Part shown: piece after piece, positions 19,401-30,229 of the stretch | How the letters are laid out: the number at the start of each line of letters is the position of its first letter | Position numbering within the stretch: position 1 is the first letter of the stretch | Assembly: GCA_024516035.1 (NCBI GenBank) | Contig: CM044962.1 | Coordinates: forward strand, 1,216,864 to 1,280,863 | DNA from: Bactericera cockerelli | Lineage: Eukaryota > Arthropoda > Insecta > Hemiptera > Triozidae | Direction of reading: 5' to 3' | Length of the DNA: 64,000 nucleotides | The notes under the pieces: model-generated | What the model was told of the DNA's origin: nothing | The model's input: only the letters and a program-made list of their open reading frames with translations | Databases searched by the model: none | Translations under genes and position numbers: made by a program

Positions 19401-22400
19401 TACGTACCACTATATGTACCCCCTACCCACTGTATGTACACCCCTTTAACCCTTTATTGCACAACATTCGTAATAAATCGAAAAAACTCCACAGAATACA
19501 TAAAATAAATAAATAAAAGGCCAGCGTCGATGCACGTTGATTGCACCGGTTCTCGTAGGATCACCGAAATTAAGCAACGTTCAGCGAGGTGAAGACTTCG
19601 TGATGCTGGTATTCCGGCCCAACCCAGGCTGGGTAAGGTTATCTGGTTAATGACTGAGAAATAAAGCAAATAATAATAAAATAAGGGCGAAATTAATAGA
19701 CAAAATCGATCACTTGATTCATTTTTTAGCATCGTTTTTCCCTTAGACCAGCGGTTCCCAACCTTTTTTGCTTGGGCACCCAATAATATTTTTAAAACAA
19801 TTTTGCGGCCCACCCCTACTTATTTTGAACTATTTTAATATTATTTCTTGAGTTTCGGCCAGCATCCGCGGCCCAGTAGCGAGCTGTAGTGCTGTACGCG
19901 GCCACAAGTGGGCCGCGGCCCACCGGTTGGGAACGGCTGCCTCAGAGAGTATGCAGTCCGAGACTTTGCGCCACAGATTACAAAAACGTAAATTAAGTTC
20001 GCCCTAAACCAATTCAAACTTCCCAAAAGAAATATCTGTGTAGATCTATTGAAAAGAAAATTAGGCTTATTTTTGGTTGTAATCGTGTCACGGAACTGCT
20101 TTTCCATTATTTCTATTACAAGAACATCTTGTACAGACTTGTCCAACCTGCGGTCCGAGGGCCGCATGTGGCCCGCGAGCTCCTTGTTGTGGCCAACCAA
20201 ATAGCAAAACGAGACAACATAGGTCAAGTTATATTTTTTATATATAAAAACCCTAGAGTGGTAAGTTTTAAGATTTTTTTTTAAATTGTTTTACACAATC
20301 CCTTTCTTTCTCCTTATATACTTACCTAAAATGGCATTTTTACCTCTGCGGCCCTCGAACTTTCTAGATTGATCCCTTGCGGTCCAAGGTGGCTCGAAAG
20401 TTGGACAACCCTGATCAAGTACAACTTCTCACTTTTCTGTTTATACTTTTATAGTTCATAGTACTCGGAAAATCACATTACCACCTACTGGCGTAGATAA
20501 TGATTAACCAGTTGAATCTCTTCACTTTTTGGCGTTAAAGGGTTAATGTAATTTTCGATGCAGATAATGACCACCTAACCACCTACCTAATCCTCATCCA
20601 GTAACCTACTGACTGACAACTGAGGGACAAGCATAATGATGTTGTCAAGTGGTGCACTGGTAGTCAAGTGGTTAACGCGCTAGTCTGGTAAACCAGGTAG
20701 CGTAGGGATCCGTAGGTTCGAATCCCACACCCAGTGCATTAATTTTTCCTCATTAATTTGAGTTTGTGGCCACACAATAATATGACTCTGAGGGTTATGT
20801 GGTGGAAAATGCTTTGAGCATTAACCTCGCTCGGTGGTTACCTGGTTACATTATTAATGATGATTATTTTTTACTACTAACTAACCTCTGTCAGTAGCCT
20901 GATCGTGGTGATAGCGGACTCGTAATCTGAAGGTCGCTGGTTCGGGTCCCAGACTTTAGGAATTTAATAAAGCTAAGGTTGGTTGAAGAGATTGTAATGT
21001 AATGTAAAAAGCCTTTATTTGTACAGTTAAATTTACACACAACATAAATACATGAAAAGATTGCCACAGGCAATAACTCCGCCCTTTAGTTAGGACATTA
21101 TTGTTTTCTTCTTTATTATTTATTTATTTTCAAACAATTTAATCTTTTATTAATTTCAAACTATTTTATTTCTTAAATATTGCACCTATATAGGTATATA
21201 TGTCCTTCTAATAAAATAGGTATGATATAATAATAAAGCTATGATAATTATCTATTATTATTAAATTAATGTTGCCTGAAATCAAATTACAGTCCAAATA
21301 ATTATTATAATCAGCACTGCCAGCGTCGATGGCGCGTTGAATGCACCGGTTCTCGTTAAGCAATGGTTAATCAGCGAAGTTAAGCAACGCCAAGAGAAGT
21401 GAAGACTTGCGGCCCAACCCAGGTTCGGTGAGGTTAACGTGGGCAGCAGGTTAGTGAGTTTCCTGCGAATGCATCAGGGTAACACCCCCGTCTCGAGATG
21501 ACCTGTTGAATGGGACGTAAAAACCCAGTAAACAATAATAATAACTTAATGAATTGCGTTGCTGGGTTCTCATGAACTGAAGTAGGTTAGACGTTCGATC
21601 TGTCTCATGTGTATACAACACGAGGACATTGCATAGGGGATTCAAGTGTCTTATGATTCTGTTCTGATCAATAAGTAAATTGGTTTTACCCGACCGTTCC
21701 GACCGACACATCAAGGTGTGCCAAGGTCTCGCTCATATACAGGATCAACCAGAAAAACAAACAAATACTTTTATATGTTACATGTATATTTTATATTATT
21801 TTTAGATTTTACCTTTTTAGATATATTTTTTACATAGATACAGAAATAGATTGTACACCTATTTTAGATTTGATATCTCTTTTTCTATAGCGCTCTTCAC
21901 ACCATTTCGTTTCCATAAAAAAATCACACAAAGATGATATCGTCAACTGGACAACAATAAAGTGATCGATGGCACCCAGTACATAGATCTTTCAATAAAA
22001 GGACAATGGGATAAATATGTTGTCATTCGAAATCGATTAGCAAATAAACGTTAGATACCTACGACATATCTACTACTAGCAGGCTTCATAGCACACACAC
22101 GTACACAACACACACATTCGCACACACACGCACACACACACGTACACCACACACTCTCTCTCCCTCTACCACACACACAGACTAACGCTCACACACACAC
22201 GCGCACACACACACACAAACACACACACACTCGCACACACCACACACACACACAGCGTCACACACGGACCAATTAGTTAAATCAATTTCTTTTGCCAAAA
22301 CCTCCAGCTTGGATGCACACTTTCATTCGGCATAATGTTTGATTTATTTCATCCGTAAATCGAACTTTCTTTGAAGGTGATGTTTGCAAAACAAACATGA

Positions 22401-25400
22401 TTTAAATCTTGGTCGTTTTGATGTAAATCTTGTAAATCGTTTTGAGCTGTCTTGGTATACACGTATACAGTCAAACCCAGATACAAGAGAACTCAAGGGA
22501 CCGGAATTTTTTCTCTTATATCCAGGTTTCTCTTATGAACAGGTCATTTATTTTAGAGAGTTAAAATTGACCTTTAGTTTGTAATCTTATAACCAGGTTT
22601 ATTTTATATCCAGGTTCTACTGTACTTGTATTCTATGTTTTAAACTAAAAAGAGACCAAAAACATTCAATCCCAATTTTCTGCTCTCGCCAGCTCTCCTC
22701 CACCACATTCTGTCTCTGTTCATCCCTCCTCCTCGTGGTGATCCACGCGGCGGTCACCCCCAAACCCTCCGACAGCAGCAGCAGCAGCAGCAGCTGACTC
22801 AAAACCCTCCGCTGACTCAAATCCGCCCGCTGACACCAAAGCCGTGACGTCCACCAGTTCCAGTTCCTCGTCCAGCAAGTCAGCAGCGCCCAAAGCTCCG
22901 CCCAAGTCAGCCACTGCTGCTCCAACCAAGGACAGTGCGGTGTCGGACGATCAGCTCGAGAAACTGCTGCTCGACCGGCGCTATCTGTCGAGGCAGCTCA
23001 AGTGTACCCTCGGGGAGGGTGTCTGCGATCCTGTCGGTAGGAGACTGAAATGTAAGTAACGCTCACCACTCACCACCCTTACTCAAAGAGAAGTGAAACC
23101 ATACCTGACTGAGACCATGCCTGATTTATCCTTCATTTGCTGGAAACTCATAAATCAGCTACTCCGCTACCCTAGGTTATACCTTTATGTTCACAATGTG
23201 CCCCCGAGGATTTCTGGTAGAAATATTTTATTTTTAAATATCAGTGTTTTACAGCTCTTTTTCATTTTGTAGCTATGAAACAGGAGCTATTATGTGGTCT
23301 GTGTTGAAGCCTGTCCATTCCACCGTAGTATGCCTCCCCTCTGATGGGCGAGAAGTGACACAATACTTCCCATTTAGGTGCTGGGTCAACACGAGCATAC
23401 CGGAGGGTATCCCTAAGAAACAACTGTAACCAAATTAAGTATACAAATTTTTGTCGTCACGGGGGATCGAACCCGAGACCTTCCACATGGCAAGAGAGTG
23501 CTTAACCACTGAGCTAATCGCTATTTGTATCACATTTTCATTAGTCACTATCAAAAAGCAACATTACTAATCACTACAGCCGGGACTTGACAAGTTATCC
23601 TCCCATTTGGGATTTTTACATTGGGACTTTCTTATCGGGCAGTATAAATAAGGCGATATTATTATTGTTTGTATACATATTGTTCTTGTGTACCAGACCT
23701 ACACCACTTCAATGTACTTATTGTATACAATTGTTCTTGTGTACCAGATCTACACTAGTTCTATGTACTTATTTTACATATGTAGAACTTTTACGTAATG
23801 ACATAAGATCAGCATCTGGTCCGTATGGACACCAGGAGTCGGGTGAGGCTAAGATATCATTATATAACTGTCCCATATCCTAGAATTACTTTGACTGGTA
23901 ATCTCAATCACCTTCTGTTTGACCCTTTCTTGTTGTGTTCCTTGAATTCGTCGTCTACGTTATTATGTGTGTCTCCAGGATCAGGCAGGCATGGCCTCAG
24001 GACAAACTTGAGGGCTGGGAATTATTTGTTTTTAACTCATACTGACAAACAGGCATTTCTTTGTAATTACCGGAAAGCAATATCTGAAAGCATATGGCAC
24101 TTTAGTCTATTAGGGTCGAATTATGAAACGGGGTTAGTTAATCTTAGTGGACACTATCTTGACAACAACTGCAGAGGTCATATCTGAGCCGGGCTTCGTA
24201 GCTGTATATTAACTCTGTGGCGTAACGGAGCTGTATACCTGTCGGTCAGCTGATAAAATCTAAGGGCGAAATTAATAGACAATTTCTGTATCACAAGTCA
24301 TTGCTAAGCGTCGGTTTTCCCTATCTTACACATTACACAATCCGTGACTCAGCGCCACAGAGGTATTACAAAAACGTTTATTAATTCCGCCCAAGATTCG
24401 GCTTGGATTTTCTTATTATTATTTAACACTTTATTGATAAACTACATGATATATTCTGCAACATAGGACATGGAAAAAATAACACAATAGAATACCTATA
24501 TAGTTGACCAATGGGCGAGGTTAAAGCCTGTGGCTCTCTCTTTCACCGAACCCCATTCTGTTACTTATTCTGTTTCATAATACGGCCTTAGTTTCTTAGT
24601 TATGAAATTTGATAGGACATCATACCCTCCTTGTATTGATGCCTGGATCCAAGTAAGTGAGTGAACATAATTATTCAACAAATTCAGTATTCACAATGAA
24701 CTTAACCCAGATAAAGCGGTGAAATTTTTTGTTTTATTTTTTTGGAGTGATATAAATTGAGTCCTGAATCAAAATAAGTACTGTCAACTTATCACTCGGA
24801 CTCAAAACAAAGAGCTTAAGGTCTCGCCAACTAACCTCAACAAGCTGAGTTAATTAGAAAAATCCACAATGTAGTACCTTTCACCAGATGGGGCTGACGT
24901 CCTTCCAGAAGGACGTCCTTCTGGAAGGACGTCCTTCTGGAAGGACGTCAGCCCATCTGGGTTAAGGAGGACAGATAGTGCTTTACAAGCATTTATTTTA
25001 AATTTATTATCGTTTGGGTATGGTTCGACCGAGGTGACGTTTCATTTTGTGTCGTAGGTATCTTCATATTTTGTGTCGTATGTTCAAATTTTGTGTCGTC
25101 TATTATGATAATAATAATGCCGTGTCCGTGAGATAGGGACAGATACCTAAATCACGGTGGTGAGAGGATTATAAAAAATATGGACGCCCATATCCAATGT
25201 CTAGGATCCTTTCATGTCCATTCTATATGGTTTTAACGTTCTGACTTCGGACAATCAGGACGGAGGTTTTACCCTCCAGTTCCTGGGAATCGTACCAGCT
25301 ATCCACATTAACCTCACCCAGTCTGGGTAGGGCCAGAATTGCCAGCCTCACGTGTTCGGAGGAACAGAATTTTCTGTGCGAAAAGTCTGATCTAATCGGA

Positions 25401-28258
25401 AATCGAACTCAGGATCTCTGGACTACGGGCAGTAGTCACAATCTCTACGCCACGGAGGCTGACATTTCGTCTATTCATATTTTTTGTCGTCCAAGTGGAG
25501 TTGTATATCATCTATGAGTCTACCGTTCAAGTTGTCTGGATATCGATACATGAGTTTGCTCTTTCTATGTCTTATCAAAGAGGATGTGTCGATCAACATT
25601 AGTATTTCAACTCAGCAGGAGATTGTTTGTTTCTTCTTTGGATAACCTAAACACTAGGGCGTACAACTTCTCACTTTTCTGATTATGCTCATCAAAATAG
25701 AGAGGTTAGTTGACGACATGGATATTCAGAAGTATTACCTGCTGATGAGAGCAAATAAGATCGAAATAGCTGTCTAGGACTTGAGTACTCAGATATGTTC
25801 TGATATTTTTGTATGCGTCTAGTTCAACTTCTCACAGGAACTTCTCTAAAGCTTCAGATATTAATAATAAATATTGGTATATTAAAAGTAGATAACAGGT
25901 TATCCGGCCCATCTTCATAAGGTAGACTCCTAACAATTTTCCTGGTTCAACTTTTCATTGTTTTGTTTTTCCTGAATAAATAGACATTTTTGTTATACCT
26001 CTGTGGATCTATGTCCAGGTTTTGCGTATTGTCTTAGATGAGGAAAACTAATGCTAAGTCATGACTTGAGTTCTCGATTTTGTCTATTAATTTCGCCCTC
26101 GTAGTGTAGAACAAGATAGAATTTGTTTCAAGGAATCGGAAACCTATGTCTATTTTCTGTGGTTATTGTACTGGAAGCCGTAGGCTGACAACACACTTGA
26201 TCAAGTTTTGTTTTGATAAATCAATTTGTATGAAAATATTCCATGTAGGTATGTTGTTAAAACAGACCTCAGTAGCTTGGTCTATAAGGCGGCGGACTTG
26301 TAGCCTGGAGATCGGTGCTTCAAGTCCCAAGATTTAGTAAAGCGAGTTTGAATAGTTGTGACATCACGAAAGTGACACAAATATGATAACTGTAGGTATG
26401 CTGTTAATATTGTGGTTGTAACCAGGTTGGCTGCAAAAAAAAAATGGTCTCTAGCCAACTTCAGTTAAATGTCCTGGACCAAATACAAGGGGCGTCTCAA
26501 AAGTAAGGTTCCCTACGCTATGAAATTCATCCGATCTGGCAGCAAGTGACTTTCACTTGTTTTTCCATCCTGATGGCCGGGTCGAGACTCGACTGCTGGA
26601 TCCCAGCTCATGTAGAGCTCCAAATTGATCACGTGACGCTAAATCTACATGAGCTGGGACCCAGCAATCAAGTCTCGACCCGGCCATAAGTGTTTCTATT
26701 TTCTATTGTATCCTGAAAATATCCCGAATTAAGTTTGTCTCCATTGGCAATATAGTTGTGTCTCCACTTCCATTAAATTTTACTGGATAAGATATCTCCC
26801 TGAGTGGTTAATAGGGAACTTGTGTTTATGTTATCAATGTCACTATGATCCCTCCGTGGCACCTTTCCAGACAGAGGTTTCGCTTGTAGACAAAGGGAGT
26901 TATTGTGGAAGTCTGGGTATCAATATAAGCCGTATTTTTCTTTCTAACCAAAGTGGGGATTCAACTGGAATAAAATGAACGAACTGGAAGAAAGTCATTT
27001 TTCTTTTGGAAGAGGAAAAATCTTCTTCCGCTTTGGCCAAAATGGATTTATAAAATGCTTGCTTCCAGTTTTTTTTATAGGTTAAGTCCATTGTTTATTT
27101 TTAAAAGTACCGAAAAGCATTTTTTTTCTCACGAATAGTGGGGAAGAACAATGATCTTCCAAATCACAATGATCTGTTGATGACCATGATGCATCAATGT
27201 CATCATAGTAATGTACATTATTATATGCTAGTTATACGTCACGTGGGAATTCATTCAGGTTCAACGCCGTCGCTTTGATTTAGCTATCCAACCAGTTTAT
27301 GTTACTGAGTTACTATTTTTAATGAACACGACAAAAAACCTAACTTTGAAATTATGTACTTTTGGATATTTTAAAAAATATATCATATTTGTGTTTATCA
27401 CTTACGTGATATCATAACAACTCAAACTAGCTTTACTAAATTAACGCTGAGATCGGGACTTGAACCACCAACCTCCTGGTTACGAGTCCTCCGCCTTATC
27501 AATCAAGCTGCTGAGGTCGGTGAATACAATAATACAATACAATACAATAATATCGCCTTATTTATACTGCCCGATAAGGACTATTAAAGTCCCATTATTC
27601 CAGCAGTAAGCCCAAGACATATTATTATGTGGTAAAAATCCCAAATGGGAGGATAACTTGTCATGTCCCGGCTGGGTTTCGAACCCACGACATCTGGATT
27701 CTCTTGGTTCACAGAGTGCCGCCTTTACCACTGAGCTACCGGGACAGAATACCTACCTGATGAAAAAGCTATCAACGATAATGACTATTTTTAGAGTTTT
27801 GTTCATAATTTAGAAGAAAATTAAGGTCTCTTCATTGATCATATTTAAATAAACATTATCTACCGCTTGACCTGGACACATGGATACTATTGTTTACAAA
27901 AACACATATACGTCAGTACAAGCCTAAAAATTCTTTTAGTAGAAAGATATTATGTTAATCTTAATTTTTATCTATTTACTACTGTATTATGTATGTATAT
28001 TTTATCATTATATTGTTGGAATACCCTAGCAACACTTAAATGCAATATTATTATTATTATTGTTTCCGGTAATATTGGTCTCAAAATGCCCTACTTTTAT
28101 TTATGTTCCAGCCTTCGCCCCCTGGTGCTCAGAGGCAACTGCCCCAATGTACCCCCACCGAGACGCGTCAGATCCAGAAAGTCCTCTCCCATGTTCAGCG
28201 CAACTACCCTAAGGAGTGGTCCAAAATCATTCAGCAGTTCACCGGCAATCGGAAATGA
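16434..28258 (+). CDS. Chemosensory protein (CSP/OS-D)-like gene, frame interrupted
   Basis: Proposed coding exons: 16434-16439 (ATG CAG, then gtaagt), 22693-23051 and 28112-28258. The six-base exon 1 joins exon 2 in phase 0 to give a signal peptide (MQLSSTTFCLCSSLLLVVIH). A low-complexity Ala/Ser/Pro segment follows, then the CSP core (LEKLLLDRRYLSRQLKC, CDPVGRRLK). Exon 3 supplies LRPLVLRGNCP and QCTPTETRQIQKVLSHVQRN, ending QQFTGNRK. Cysteine spacing C-X6-C-X18-C-X2-C and an intron one base after the conserved Lys are CSP hallmarks. CSPs are small secreted carriers of hydrophobic ligands. Three places need a one-base correction: the AGC tract at 22771-22795, the exon-2/3 junction at 28112, and the CCCC near 28147. 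It is therefore either a decaying pseudogene or carries consensus errors. The exon-1 assignment is inference. The stop is TGA at 28256-28258. Confidence 0.7.
17048..17325 (+). mobile_element. SINE family S8
   Basis: The tRNA-like part is degenerate (gagttcgactcccggttggg as B-box region). The middle has 'acccaggctgggtgagg', the same core found in the 5S-headed family S7. The tail contains 'ctcttgtggaactccaacca' and ends in AATAAT. Other copies: 25256-25470 (minus) and the tail at 48480-48625. Confidence 0.75.
17620..18110. repeat. Dispersed non-coding repeat
   Basis: The block 'ggaagtattgtgttcgtttt' and the following 'tttctggac..aacctcctgagcaac' recur at 28800-28960 and, in part, at 43170-43270 (minus) and 55300-55370. 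The element type is not recognised. A phrase on 'cggattttgatgaaaatttg' appears twice. Confidence 0.6.
18510..18705 (+). mobile_element. 5S-rRNA-derived SINE, family S7
   Basis: The head resembles 5S rRNA: gcgttgaatgcac, then ccgttctcgtcggatcaccg (compare the conserved 'ggttctcgtccgatcaccga' of 5S). The body holds the 'acccaggctgggtgaggtta' core and a 3' part ending 'gggtaactcccccgtcg'. Other copies: 19085-19225 (minus), 19520-19655, 21316-21540, 51820-52030 (minus). Confidence 0.85.
19001..19062. repeat. 26-bp inverted repeat hairpin
   Basis: The left arm cgtcacacaacgcactctga and onward is complementary to the right arm ending at 19062, with one mismatch and a loop of about 10 bp. Related sequence at 41946-42200 carries the same arms further apart. 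Surrounding words (ccagaaacactctccactct) recur near 28280, 29290 and 42170, so it belongs to a mobile repeat family. Confidence 0.75.
19085..19225 (-). mobile_element. 5S-derived SINE S7 (minus)
   Basis: Reverse copy with a well preserved 5S-like head at the right (minus strand: gcattcaacg complement region, ccggttctcgaaggatcacc, gaagttaagcaag). Confidence 0.85.
19520..19655 (+). mobile_element. 5S-derived SINE S7 (3'-truncated)
   Basis: The head ccggttctcgtaggatcacc then gaaattaagcaacgttcagc is the closest of the set to 5S rRNA. It is truncated after the 'acccaggctgggtaagg' core. Confidence 0.87.
19683..20005. mobile_element. MITE M1 (GGGCGAAATTAAT ends) with a nested hAT-like MITE
   Basis: The ends agggcgaaattaatagac and (right) aattaagttcgccct are imperfect inverted repeats. 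Uninterrupted relatives at 24263-24392, 25985-26099 (minus) and 44801-44898 are only 100-135 bp long. The extra length here is the insertion at 19749-19939. Confidence 0.8.
19749..19939. mobile_element. hAT-like MITE
   Basis: Terminal inverted repeats: cagcggttcccaacc on the left and ggttgggaacggctg on the right. The flanking 8-mers ccttagac and cctcagag agree at 6 of 8 positions, as expected for an aged 8-bp hAT duplication. The interior is GC-rich (cgcggcc words) and non-coding. Confidence 0.83.
20134..20413. mobile_element. Second hAT-like MITE, different family
   Basis: Ends cagacttgtccaacctgcgg and agttggacaaccctg are inverted repeats. Flanks atcttgta and atcaagta match at 6 of 8 positions. 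The interior contains 'ggccgcatgtggcccgcgag', typical of this kind of nonautonomous hAT. Confidence 0.8.
20652..20850 (+). mobile_element. SINE family S3 (plus)
   Basis: Full head and body: caagtggttaacgcgctagt, ggttcgaatcccac, then the 'cattaatttgagtttgtggc' block. Confidence 0.88.
20897..21230 (+). mobile_element. tRNA-like SINE head fused to S6
   Basis: 20897-20975 has tRNA-like boxes (gatagcggactcgtaatctg, ggttcgggtcccag). An S6 core follows; it is interrupted between 'gaagagattg' (about 20995) and 'gattgccacaggcaataact' (21058) by about 60 bp, then runs to the AATAAT tail at 21230. The repeated gattg could be the target duplication of the small insertion. Confidence 0.6.
21316..21540 (+). 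mobile_element. 5S-derived SINE S7 (long copy)
   Basis: The head contains gcgttgaatgcaccggttct and a small internal change (tcgttaagcaatggttaatc). The body and 3' segment are complete, ending with 'gacctgttgaatgggacgta'. Confidence 0.83.
22088..22265. repeat. CA-rich microsatellite
   Basis: Interrupted (CA)n with CGCACA and CTCTCT variants, in the second intron of the CSP-like gene. It is not associated with the repeat that carries the CA tracts at 37.7 and 49.4 kb. Confidence 0.93.
23255..23665. mobile_element. SINE S2 (minus) then an S4 fragment (plus)
   Basis: 23255-23530 is S2 in reverse with head at the right (aaccactgagctaatcgc on the plus strand). 23577-23665 is an S4 3' piece (tcctcccatttgggattttt, cagtataaataaggcgatat). 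Confidence 0.8.
24263..24392. mobile_element. MITE M1, uninterrupted copy
   Basis: Ends agggcgaaattaatagac and ttaattccgccc. It shows the empty state at the position where a hAT-like MITE is nested in the 19683-20005 copy. Confidence 0.78.
24702..24965. mobile_element. piggyBac-like MITE (TTAA/CCCAGAT ends)
   Basis: The element is bounded by TTAA at both sides and has CCCAGAT...ATCTGGG terminal repeats. A second copy in inverse orientation sits at 40026-40275. The right part is a run of 16-bp units (gacgtccttctggaag), themselves nearly palindromic, with one more unit here than in the other copy. TTAA duplication is the piggyBac hallmark; family membership is inferred from ends only. Confidence 0.88.
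25256..25470 (-). mobile_element. SINE family S8 (minus)
   Basis: Reverse of the 17048 copy: 'cacattaacctcacccagtc' core, then 'gaggaacagaattttctg' and a degenerate tRNA-like end. Confidence 0.72.
25640..26099. mobile_element. Fragments of the 46.5-kb foldback family, then MITE M1 (minus)
   Basis: 25660-25870 repeats words of the foldback at 46452-46905 (acctgctgatgagagcaaat, acaacttctcacttttct). 25985-26099 is M1 in reverse, ending 'attaatttcgccctcg'. Confidence 0.65.
26265..26395 (+). mobile_element. SINE family S5 (plus)
   Basis: The head (taaggcggcggacttgtagc, gcttcaagtcccaag) and agtaaagcgagtttgaatag body match the family. The B box is degraded. Confidence 0.83.
26574..26686. repeat. 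Long hairpin (about 43-bp stem, 27-bp loop)
   Basis: The left arm tggccgggtcgagactcgac and onward pairs with the right arm ending gtctcgacccggcca. There are about three mismatches over 43 bp. It is non-coding and may be a small foldback MITE; a transcript would fold into a strong stem. Confidence 0.85.
26935..27150. repeat. Dispersed repeat shared with 36935-37160
   Basis: Both copies contain 'gaactggaagaaagtcattt', 'cttttggaagaggaaaaatc' and 'cacgaatagtgggga'. It is non-coding and of unknown class. Confidence 0.78.
27381..27750 (-). mobile_element. SINE S5 (minus) then SINE S4 (minus)
   Basis: 27381-27520 is S5 in reverse. 27532-27750 is a complete S4 in reverse, with head at the right (minus strand tcccggtagctcagtggtaa, gggttcgaaacccag) and an AATAC-rich tail at the left. 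Both lie in the last intron of the CSP-like gene. Confidence 0.85.
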
Positions 28259-28344
28259 TCGGCAACCTTCGGGCCTCATTCCAGAACTCTCTCTTGAAAT
28301 CCCCGAATCTCCTTTTCAACCGTCCAACTTTTGTTTAAGTAATG

Positions 28345-28730
28345 CATCCTTTTTTTAAGGAAGGGCGGGGAAAAATCTTTTAAAGACACCCAGGTGTGTG
28401 GGATTTCCACCCACTAAAAACCCACCTTTCCTGATAGCATACTGCACTTGGAACAGAAATATTTTCATTACTTCAATGCATTCTTAAGACAAGGTTTTCC
28501 CCCCTGAACATCTAGAAGGTATATGTTCACTACAGATGCTATCCAAATGAAGGATTTTTTTTTACTAATAAATGTTATTTTTTGGTTCTTTAAGGACACC
28601 CAGGTCTTCCTGACTTTGAGTGTGGAATTTCCACCCACTAAAAACCCACCTTCTCAAAGAGCTTACCGCACCTGGAACCGAAAAATATCATTACTTCAAG
28701 TTAATAAATATTATTATCTTGTTGATTTGA
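28345..28730. repeat. Two tandem-spaced copies of a dispersed block
   Basis: 28345-28500 and 28560-28720 share 'gacacccaggt', 'ggaatttccacccactaaaa' and 'cttcaa' ends; a third copy lies at 15310-15420. They follow the CSP-like stop codon. Part may be its 3' UTR, but the dispersed copies argue for a mobile repeat. Confidence 0.7.
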
Positions 28731-29079
28731 CATAAAGGCTACTTTGAATGTTTAGAAGTAAAAGCAATGCGTTCAGCAAATAAGCTGAATTGGAAACAAT
28801 CATTTCGATGTACATTTTACTTCCAAAAATTTTCCAGCATTCGAATTCGGAAGTATTGTGTTCGTTTTTGTACAAGAAATAATATAGTTTTGCCCCGATT
28901 TCTATTGCTTTCATATTTCTGGACTTTTGTTAACCTGCTGAGCAACATTTTTCATTTGTATGTATGTGTTATTCCAAATAAAGGATTTTTTTCGGTTCAA
29001 CGTCGCTTTCAACTGCATGGTCATGTCACGACAGTGTTTACTTATTGCTTTCAGAGAATGCGTTATTTGAACGAACTAT

Positions 29080-29272
29080 GACCGACTTACGTGGCTCAGT
29101 GGTTAAGAACATTTGTTGCTGACCCGGAGGTTGCGGGTTCGAATCCCGGCCGGAGCGGAAAATTCTAAGTGAGTTTTTCCGTTTGCGGAATGACATGGAT
29201 GTAAAGGTGAAGTGCCCTGAGGTAATGCGAAAGCGGTTTCGGGGCAAAACTACCTTTAAAAAAAAAAAGATA
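29080..29272 (+). mobile_element. tRNA-derived SINE S10
   Basis: The head acgtggctcagtggttaaga and gcgggttcgaatcccggcc gives clear A and B boxes. The body runs to an A-rich end (aaaaaaaaaaga). It is the only full copy in the window. Confidence 0.87.
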
Positions 29273-29432
29273 GTTAAAAGACAATTTTCTGGATTCGGAG
29301 AGTGAGATCGCTTTCTGGAACGAGTGTCTAGGTCCGCAGATTGGATTTTCTAGTGCTGATCATTAGGCTCCAGAAGTGAAACGTCCTCTACAAAATGTTC
29401 CTATTACGACTTTGTTGATGTGTTCGTTGTCC

Positions 29433-29605
29433 GTCCCGCCAGCTCAGTGGTCAAGGCCTCCATCTGTTAATCCAGAGGTCGTGGGTTCGAAACCCAGCAG
29501 CCACGACATGACAATTTATTCGAATATTCTGGATTTTGAACACGTAATAACACGTCTTGGACTTGCTGCTGGAATAATTGGACTCGTTAGACCAGTATAA
29601 ACAAA
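29433..29605 (+). mobile_element. SINE family S4 (plus)
   Basis: The head gtcccgccagctcagtggtc and gtgggttcgaaacccag is well preserved. The tail is short with TTATTATT. Confidence 0.85.
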
Positions 29606-29619
29606 ATTATTATTAACTA

Positions 29620-30229
29620 GTGGATGTATCTTGGCTAATTGAGCTTTCATGTATTCATTTTTTCAATCATTCCATTTTTGAATATTCATACCTGACAGCA
29701 CTGTTTTATTGTTTCATATATAGGTACATACCTACATACATTACATACATACATTAAAAAACAAAGAAGAAAAAAATAAATACAATTTCGTATTTACTTT
29801 TTATAAATACAATTTTTTTTGTAATATATACTATTTATTAATACTGTTATATTAATACTATAGGTAATATTAATGTTTTTTATTTGTGATATTATTAAAA
29901 AATAAAAATATAAGAAGTTCACAAGTAGGTGTTTGTTTAATAACAAGGTATTACAAGATAAGTTTTGGATTACCTAGATAAAAATGTACTTGTTCTTTCT
30001 AAATTTTACAAACTTTATGTACTTTGGTGTTTTATTCCATTTTCGTGTTCTTTCAGCATGGCGCATTCTTTTACGGAGATAATTCGGTTTCATAACCTGT
30101 CACGTTCTAAATTACACAATATCTTTGGCTACACTGACACAATATGGCTAAGACACAATTTATCTTCAAAAACATTTTAAGTACATCGTAAACGAATGTC
30201 ACACTTACAATGCAAATTGCCAATCATAC
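29620..30229. other. AT-rich intergenic stretch
   Basis: Only TACATA and TTTATTA microsatellite-like words are visible. I see no gene or recognised repeat. Confidence 0.6.

Noticed and set aside
19520..19600. 5S rRNA gene
   Set aside because: Only the 5' two-thirds resembles 5S; it is followed by the SINE core and recurs in fragments in both orientations.
22720..22929. Minus-strand open frame over CSP exon 2 (Ala/Val/Asp-rich)
   Set aside because: It is the antisense of the low-complexity Ala/Ser/Pro region with no splice or protein support.
29080..29150. tRNA genes at several well-formed A/B-box heads
   Set aside because: Each is followed by a family-specific SINE body and tail, and the cloverleaf stems are not preserved.
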